A DNA stretch of 20,384 nt from an uncultured Prochlorococcus sp. (lineage in GTDB: Bacteria > Cyanobacteriota > Cyanobacteriia > PCC-6307 > Cyanobiaceae). This document shows, one piece after another, positions 16,140-20,384 of the stretch. Numbering within the stretch: the first letter of the stretch is position 1; the number at the start of each line of letters is the position of its first letter. Where the stretch lies: the NCBI GenBank assembly GCA_902573045.1, contig CACGIB010000013.1:1-20384 (forward strand), written 5' to 3'. The notes beneath the pieces are model-generated. The model made no database searches. It was not told the origin of the DNA and saw nothing but the letters and a program-made list of their open reading frames with translations. The position numbers and the translations under genes are program-made.

Positions 16140-17039
16140 TTAAATAGGGTAAATTTCGTTCTTCTCAATAATCTTCTTTATTTCGTTACAAATATTCCGA
16201 TGATTATTCCTATCACTTGTTGCGATTATAATACCGCCTTGTTGGAAACTATTTTGCCCATAAGTTAGTTCTTGATTATCTAAATTTGTAATTGCTCCAC
16301 CAGCTCCTTTCAGAATAGATTCTGGTGCTGCAAAATCCCAATCTTTTGGTGAGCTTTTTCCCGGTAAACTTAGACAAATATAAATATCACTGTCTCCCCT
16401 AGCTATAGATGCAATTTTACAGCCAATGCTTCCCATAATTTCGACTTTGAGGAAATTAATTTTTTGAATTAAATTTCTCAAAATCTCATTTCCATGATTT
16501 TTACTTGTTACTAAAGTCATTGCTTGAAGATTCTTATTATTTAAGAGACTGGGTTTAAACTTTGTCCCATCTCTTTTTTCGCACCATGTTTTTTTCCCAT
16601 CTGCTATCCATAATTGATTTTTATCTGGAATCAAAACAAAGCCAATATATGGTTTTTGTTTAAAGTTCAATGCCAAATGCATTGCATAGTTTCCTGTTCC
16701 CTGGATGAAATCTTTCGTCCCATCAAGAGGATCAAGGACCCATACCCAATCATTCCTGTTAACAAAGGTATCTGAAGTTTTAACATTTTCTTCACTCAAA
16801 ATATCCCAGTTAATATTTTTATATTTTTCATTAATTCTTTTGATAATAATTTCATTTACTTTTAAATCAGCTAATGTAACAGGATCGTCTTCATTATCAT
16901 TCTTTAATATATTATTTTTGTAATCAGAATCTTCTAACAATTTAGAGTAATAAAGCAAAATATCTGCCGCTTCCCAGCTTAAAATTCTTATATCATCGAT
17001 AAGATTATTAATATTTACACCAGCAGGTAATTTAATCAT
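16140..17039 (-). CDS. cysQ: 3'(2'),5'-bisphosphate nucleotidase CysQ-type
   Basis: A 299-residue, metal-dependent phosphatase of the inositol monophosphatase superfamily. It removes phosphate from PAP/PAPS, preventing build-up in sulfate assimilation. Metal-binding motifs are all present: DPVTLADL (Asp58), LSEE (83-84 region), DPLDGTKDF (Asp103, Asp106), GSIGCKIASIARGDSDIYI and WDFAAPE (Asp235). An inositol-phosphatase or fructose-bisphosphatase role cannot be excluded, but the WDFAAPE and DPLDGTKDF style fits CysQ. The start is ATG 17039; the N-terminus with LSWEAADILL matches picocyanobacterial relatives I know. It converges with pnp (3 bases between stops) and diverges from rsmI (3 bases between start codons). 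Its promoter must therefore lie inside rsmI. Confidence 0.88.
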   Translation of the reverse strand: MIKLPAGVNINNLIDDIRILSWEAADILLYYSKLLEDSDYKNNILKNDNEDDPVTLADLKVNEIIIKRINEKYKNINWDILSEENVKTSDTFVNRNDWVWVLDPLDGTKDFIQGTGNYAMHLALNFKQKPYIGFVLIPDKNQLWIADGKKTWCEKRDGTKFKPSLLNNKNLQAMTLVTSKNHGNEILRNLIQKINFLKVEIMGSIGCKIASIARGDSDIYICLSLPGKSSPKDWDFAAPESILKGAGGAITNLDNQELTYGQNSFQQGGIIIATSDRNNHRNICNEIKKIIEKNEIYPI

Positions 17040-17042
17040 TAA

Positions 17043-17906
17043 ATGAACAATAATTTCTCATTATCCCATAGAAAAGAGGAACCTGAAAACGGTATTTTAT
17101 ATATAGTTGGAACTCCAATTGGTAATTTAAATGATATTTCTCAAAGAGCATTAAATATTCTTAAAAAAGTTTCTTTAGTTGCTTGTGAGGACACAAGACA
17201 AACAAAAAAAATAATGAACAAGTTTAATATTTCAAATAAACTCATAAGTTTTAATAAACATAATTCTTCAACTAAAATACCCAATATAATTAAAGAGCTC
17301 AAAGAAGGGAAATCCATAGCGATTGTAAGTGATGCTGGTTTGCCTGGAATTTGCGATCCAGGAGAAGATATAGCTAAGAGTGCAAAATCAGAAGGGTTGG
17401 ATATAATTTGCATCCCAGGAGCATGTGCTGCAATAACTGCGCTTGTTTCTAGTGGGTTGCCCTCTTCAAGTTTTGTATTTGAAGGTTTTCTTCCTAGAAA
17501 GGAAATTGACAGAGCAAAAATTCTTTTAGAAATCAGTAAAAGTGAAAAAACAACTATAATTTACGAATCACCTAAACGACTTAAAAAATTATTAAAGGAA
17601 TTACTTAAATTCTGTGGAGCTGATCGTGAAATCATTGTTGCGAGAGAATTAACAAAGAAATTTGAAGAACATGTTGGAAATAATATTAATGAAGTAATAG
17701 AATTCTTTAATAGTAAGAACGTAATTGGAGAAATAACAATCGTATTAAAAGGAATAAACAAAAAAAGAGACTCGAATATTGATAAATTTAATATGAAGAA
17801 AGATCTCAAAGATTTAATAGATGCAGGCTTAAGTTTGTCAGCAGCATCTAAATACTTAGCGAAGAAAAATGGAGTAAAGAAAAGCGAAATTTATAATTTG
17901 ATTTAA
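17043..17906 (+). CDS. rsmI: 16S rRNA (cytidine1402-2'-O)-methyltransferase RsmI
   Basis: A 287-residue SAM-dependent methyltransferase of the tetrapyrrole-methylase fold that modifies C1402 in the ribosomal P site. Motifs run in order: YIVGTPIGNLNDISQRAL (20-37), ACEDTRQTKKIM (47-58), SIAIVSDAGLPGICDPG (91-107) with the SAM-binding loop, and CIPGACAAITALVSSGLP (123-140). Then follow FEGFLPRK (146-153), YESPKRL (174-180) and VARELTKKFEE (199-209). Residues 240-287 form the small C-terminal helical domain. Length is normal. ATG 17043 follows the cysQ start codon by only 3 bases, so little room exists for a leader or a separate promoter. A LapA-like gene follows after 25 bases on the same strand. 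Confidence 0.93.
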   Translation: MNNNFSLSHRKEEPENGILYIVGTPIGNLNDISQRALNILKKVSLVACEDTRQTKKIMNKFNISNKLISFNKHNSSTKIPNIIKELKEGKSIAIVSDAGLPGICDPGEDIAKSAKSEGLDIICIPGACAAITALVSSGLPSSSFVFEGFLPRKEIDRAKILLEISKSEKTTIIYESPKRLKKLLKELLKFCGADREIIVARELTKKFEEHVGNNINEVIEFFNSKNVIGEITIVLKGINKKRDSNIDKFNMKKDLKDLIDAGLSLSAASKYLAKKNGVKKSEIYNLI

Positions 17907-17931
17907 GATTTAAAATAAAGGACCAAATAAT

Positions 17932-18141
17932 ATGAGTTTCTTAATAAAAAAATTTACCCAAGTAGTTATTTTCAATTCTTGTTTATTTTTAGTCTTATTT
18001 ATTGGAATACAAAATAGTTCAAACAAAAACAAAGTAGACTTTTTAGTTGAGGAAACAATTGAACTCCCAATAAGTTTTATAGTTGGCTCTAGTTTCATAT
18101 TAGGGTCTATTTTTGGAAGCTTTCTAGTTCTTGATGAATAA
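17932..18141 (+). CDS. LapA-like (DUF1049-like) two-helix membrane protein
   Basis: A 69-residue membrane peptide. A basic N-terminus (FLIKKF) leads into helix 1 (about 9-26) ending GIQNSS. A short loop with VDFLVEETIELPIS and helix 2 (about 46-65) with IVGSSFILGSIFGSFLVLD follow. The IQN after helix 1, the ELP before helix 2 and the GSxxGS in helix 2 are the pattern of LapA/DUF1049 proteins, which help assemble lipopolysaccharide in proteobacteria and are of unknown role in cyanobacteria. It starts at ATG 17932, 25 bases after rsmI, and ends 14 bases before the stop of the convergent helix-turn-helix gene. Confidence 0.68.
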   Translation: MSFLIKKFTQVVIFNSCLFLVLFIGIQNSSNKNKVDFLVEETIELPISFIVGSSFILGSIFGSFLVLDE

Positions 18142-18155
18142 TGAATAAAAATTAA

Positions 18156-18797
18156 TCAAAGAGCTATTAAATTTTCAGCACATACAATTCTTGAAATTCC
18201 CTTTTCTAGCAGAATAGGGGCTGCGATTCTAAAAACATTAGTATTTGGAACTTTAAGTACCTTTTGCTCCTTGTTACAAGATCTTTTAGCAAGATTTAAA
18301 TCAAAAAATAATTCTATAGTTTTTCTATTTAAATCTTCCTGAGGTAAAAATTCCCATTCTGGAAAGTCTTTTAATAACTTTATGATTAACTCAATTTTTT
18401 TATCTACAACCATATATACAACTTTAGGTAAATCAACCTCTGATATAGAGACAGAAGATAACTCTTTTCTAGATGAATCATCCATCTCATAATCTAAAGG
18501 GGCAATTTCAAAAAATGAATCAATAGGAGCAAAGTTTGAGGCACTTATATTTTGATTTAAAACTTTGGAATTAATAGAATCATTATTTTGATTTTGATCA
18601 TTTCTAGATTTTTCTTCTAAGGATTTACTTGTATTTAAAAACTCCTTATATTTAGAATCTCCAAGCCTTTTTTTTATATTTCTTATGATAGTAGGAATAG
18701 TGCAAGAATACTTTTCTGATAACACATCAATCCCTGTCCCAGATTTAAAACTTTTCACTATTTCTTCTTTTTGTTTTTCAGTAAGTCTTTTGGTCAA
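18156..18797 (-). CDS. Helix-turn-helix protein of picocyanobacterial type
   Basis: A 213-residue protein starting at TTG 18797; no ATG or GTG fits in frame before an upstream stop. Residues 1-50 form a helix-turn-helix like those at the start of IS630/DDE transposases and related regulators: LTEKQKEEIVKSF, then VLSEKYSCTIPTIIRNIKKRLG. A low-complexity, Asn/Ser-rich linker follows (about 58-95). The C-terminal domain (about 118-213) has VDLPKVVYMVVDKKIELIIKLL and a PEWEFLPQEDLNRKTIELFFDL stretch and ends in PNTNVFRIAAPILLEKGISRIVC. No DDE catalytic triad and no terminal repeats were found, so this is not an active transposon. It resembles genes annotated in Prochlorococcus as helix-turn-helix proteins of the DDE superfamily; a DNA-binding role is likely and the target unknown. 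It diverges from tRNA-Arg. Confidence 0.72.
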   Translation of the reverse strand: MTKRLTEKQKEEIVKSFKSGTGIDVLSEKYSCTIPTIIRNIKKRLGDSKYKEFLNTSKSLEEKSRNDQNQNNDSINSKVLNQNISASNFAPIDSFFEIAPLDYEMDDSSRKELSSVSISEVDLPKVVYMVVDKKIELIIKLLKDFPEWEFLPQEDLNRKTIELFFDLNLAKRSCNKEQKVLKVPNTNVFRIAAPILLEKGISRIVCAENLIAL

Positions 18798-18895
18798 GAG
18801 TAAAAATACAATTTAGATTAATTTTAAGTTATTTTTTATTGAAAGAAAATAAAACTAAAAATATTGATCAAAATCATAAAAAGAATTTACTTAGA

Positions 18896-18924
18896 TTGTT
18901 TAGGCTTATAGCGTCAGATATAAT
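18896..18924 (+). promoter_or_regulatory. Promoter of tRNA-Arg
   Basis: A perfect TATAAT -10 (18919-18924) is preceded by TTGTTT (18896-18901) with a 17-base spacer. The -35 matches TTGACA in its first three bases. Transcription would start near 18931, two bases before the mature tRNA, so the 5' leader to be cut by RNase P would be very short. Confidence 0.6.
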
Positions 18925-18932
18925 AAAAAGAT

Positions 18933-19006
<74 letters not shown>

Positions 19007-19030
19007 TTTATATTGTATGAAGACAAATAA

Positions 19031-20341
19031 ATGAGAGAAGTAAAGCTTTATTTTTCAAAAGAAAAAAAACTTCAAGATTATGGTTTTATTTTTTTTATTC
19101 TAGGAATATTTTTTTTACCCTCATCAATGGTAATTGGTATTCTATTTTTATTACCATCATTTATAATTGCAAGTCTTTCAAGAAATAAGTCATTTTTCAC
19201 AGATTTCTGGAATCTTCCTTTCTTGATATTCGGATTATTAATATTAATAAGCGCAATTTCACAAAATTATCTCTTAACTAACAACTACGATGGAATTTGG
19301 GATACTAAATTATCATTAATTGGTTTAGCCAATTGGATTCCTTTCATTTGGGTTTTTTGGGCTTCACAGCCCTACCTTAACTCAAAGGCGAAAAGAAAAA
19401 CATTTTCATTGATTTTGGTTGCTGGTACTTTCCCAGTATTAATTACTGGTTTTGGTCAATATTTTTTAAATTGGACTGGTCCATTCCAAACTCTTAACGG
19501 GCTTATTATTTGGTACCAAAGACCAATAGAAAACCCAGGAGGATTAAGTGGATTATTTAGTCACCAAAACTATGCAGCATCTTGGCTGAATTTTGTATGG
19601 CCATTTTGCATAGCATTATTTATCGAAAAAGGGAATAATATTTTTAGAAAAACGGCTGCTTTAAGTTTTCTCATATCAACTGGATTGGCAGCATTTTTAA
19701 CTTTTTCTAGAAATGCTTGGCTTGGTTTATTTACTTCCATACCAATAGTTTTAGGTAAGAAAGGATTAAAAATTTTTTTACCATTAATGACAATAATAAT
19801 ATTAATTATATTCTTTTTATTTGCTCCAATATTTGAAGGCCAATTGCAAAATAGTTTAAGGGATTTATTACCAGGTAAAATATTATTAGAATTTTCAGAT
19901 AAAGGTTATGAGGGGCTAGATGTTACAAGAATAGAAATTTATAAAAGTGCATTTGAACTTATTAAAGAAAATCCTTTTTTTGGGATTGGAGCGGGTTCTT
20001 TTTCAGAAATATTCTTTTTTAATACTAATTTCTGGAAAGGTCATTCACATAATCTTCTCCTTGAATTATCTATTAGTTACGGTCTACCTGCCACTACTGT
20101 TTTTTTTATGACAACTATAAATATTCTTTATTTCTCCAGCAAAAAAATCTTTTCTAAGAAAATAAAAATAGATGTTCCTTATATAGACAGAGCCTTATGG
20201 ACTGCTTTATTCTTTTTTCTAATATCTCAACTTGCTGATATTCAATATTTTGATGGGAAAATAAGTTTGATTACATGGATCATAATAGGAGGCCTTAAAA
20301 ATATAATTTTAGAGAATGATTACAAAACACTAGCTGAATAA
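19031..20341 (+). CDS. O-antigen ligase-like (Wzy/WaaL family) membrane protein
   Basis: A 436-residue protein with about ten to twelve membrane helices. Family signs are GLFSHQNYAASWLN (174-187), TFSRNAWLG (224-232), TRIEIYKSAFELIKENPFFGIGAG (299-322) and GHSHNLLLELSISYGLP (337-353). The last lies in the large periplasmic loop, where ligases and polymerases carry an essential His (His340 here) and Arg (Arg300 or Arg227). Members join O-antigen or other glycan chains; cyanobacterial paralogues are also annotated as IctB-like bicarbonate proteins, but the GHSHNLLLE motif fits the glycan ligase/polymerase group. ATG 19031 is 24 bases after the tRNA. Its stop overlaps the next start by one base (TAATG). 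Confidence 0.82.
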   Translation: MREVKLYFSKEKKLQDYGFIFFILGIFFLPSSMVIGILFLLPSFIIASLSRNKSFFTDFWNLPFLIFGLLILISAISQNYLLTNNYDGIWDTKLSLIGLANWIPFIWVFWASQPYLNSKAKRKTFSLILVAGTFPVLITGFGQYFLNWTGPFQTLNGLIIWYQRPIENPGGLSGLFSHQNYAASWLNFVWPFCIALFIEKGNNIFRKTAALSFLISTGLAAFLTFSRNAWLGLFTSIPIVLGKKGLKIFLPLMTIIILIIFFLFAPIFEGQLQNSLRDLLPGKILLEFSDKGYEGLDVTRIEIYKSAFELIKENPFFGIGAGSFSEIFFFNTNFWKGHSHNLLLELSISYGLPATTVFFMTTINILYFSSKKIFSKKIKIDVPYIDRALWTALFFFLISQLADIQYFDGKISLITWIIIGGLKNIILENDYKTLAE

Positions 20342-20384
20342 TGAGAATAAGAAATCTTTTTTTAGAAAATAACTATGTAAAGAT
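20341..20384 (+). CDS. Start of a further gene, truncated by window end
   Basis: ATG 20341 overlaps the last base of the preceding stop (TAATG). The frame stays open for 14 codons to the window edge, reading MRIRNLFLENNYVK. The tight overlap suggests translational coupling with the O-antigen ligase-like gene and hence a membrane or glycan context. The product cannot be identified from so little sequence. Confidence 0.45.
   Translation, partial: MRIRNLFLENNYVK

Overview
The window looks like a piece of the core chromosome of a high-light-adapted Prochlorococcus. The evidence is very low G+C in both genes and spacers, very short spacers, and several cyanobacterial genes (a Ycf46-type AAA ATPase, a DUF2808-like protein, a YidC with a long lumenal/periplasmic insert, a CysQ beside RsmI). 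It also has the conserved marine picocyanobacterial order rpmH-rnpA-PH protein-yidC-ycf46-serS-rseP-rpsN-pnp. The genus is inferred from gene content and protein style, not from a marker gene. No insertion sequence, phage gene or CRISPR array was seen, and no spacer exceeds about 170 bases.

Layout. Positions 1-201 hold the 3' end of an unrecognised gene. Next come an AEC-type permease with no ordinary start codon (about 269/311-1189) and a small ribbon-helix-helix-like protein (1258-1509) with two dyads in its leader. On the minus strand lie an ArnT/PMT-like membrane glycosyltransferase, a family 4 glycosyltransferase and an EamA transporter (1506-5372), a plausible envelope or glycan transcription unit. 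From about 5424 to 16136 everything is on the plus strand: sppA, aroH, a secreted DUF2808-like protein, rpmH, rnpA, a PH-domain membrane protein, yidC, ycf46, serS, rseP, rpsN and pnp. This run combines translation, RNA turnover and membrane-protein insertion and proteolysis.

cysQ (minus) ends 3 bases from the end of pnp and starts 3 bases from the start of rsmI (plus). A LapA-like two-span membrane peptide follows. Then come a minus-strand helix-turn-helix protein, tRNA-Arg(UCU) with a good promoter, an O-antigen-ligase-like membrane protein, and the first 14 codons of a further gene running off the end.

Most of the window is ordinary housekeeping sequence, and I found no convincing new multi-gene system. 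The points most worth a second look are the dyads in front of the RHH-like gene, the BIG2-like segment in the YidC insert, the 3-base divergent spacer between cysQ and rsmI, the missing start codon of the AEC permease, and the membrane PH protein translationally coupled to rnpA.
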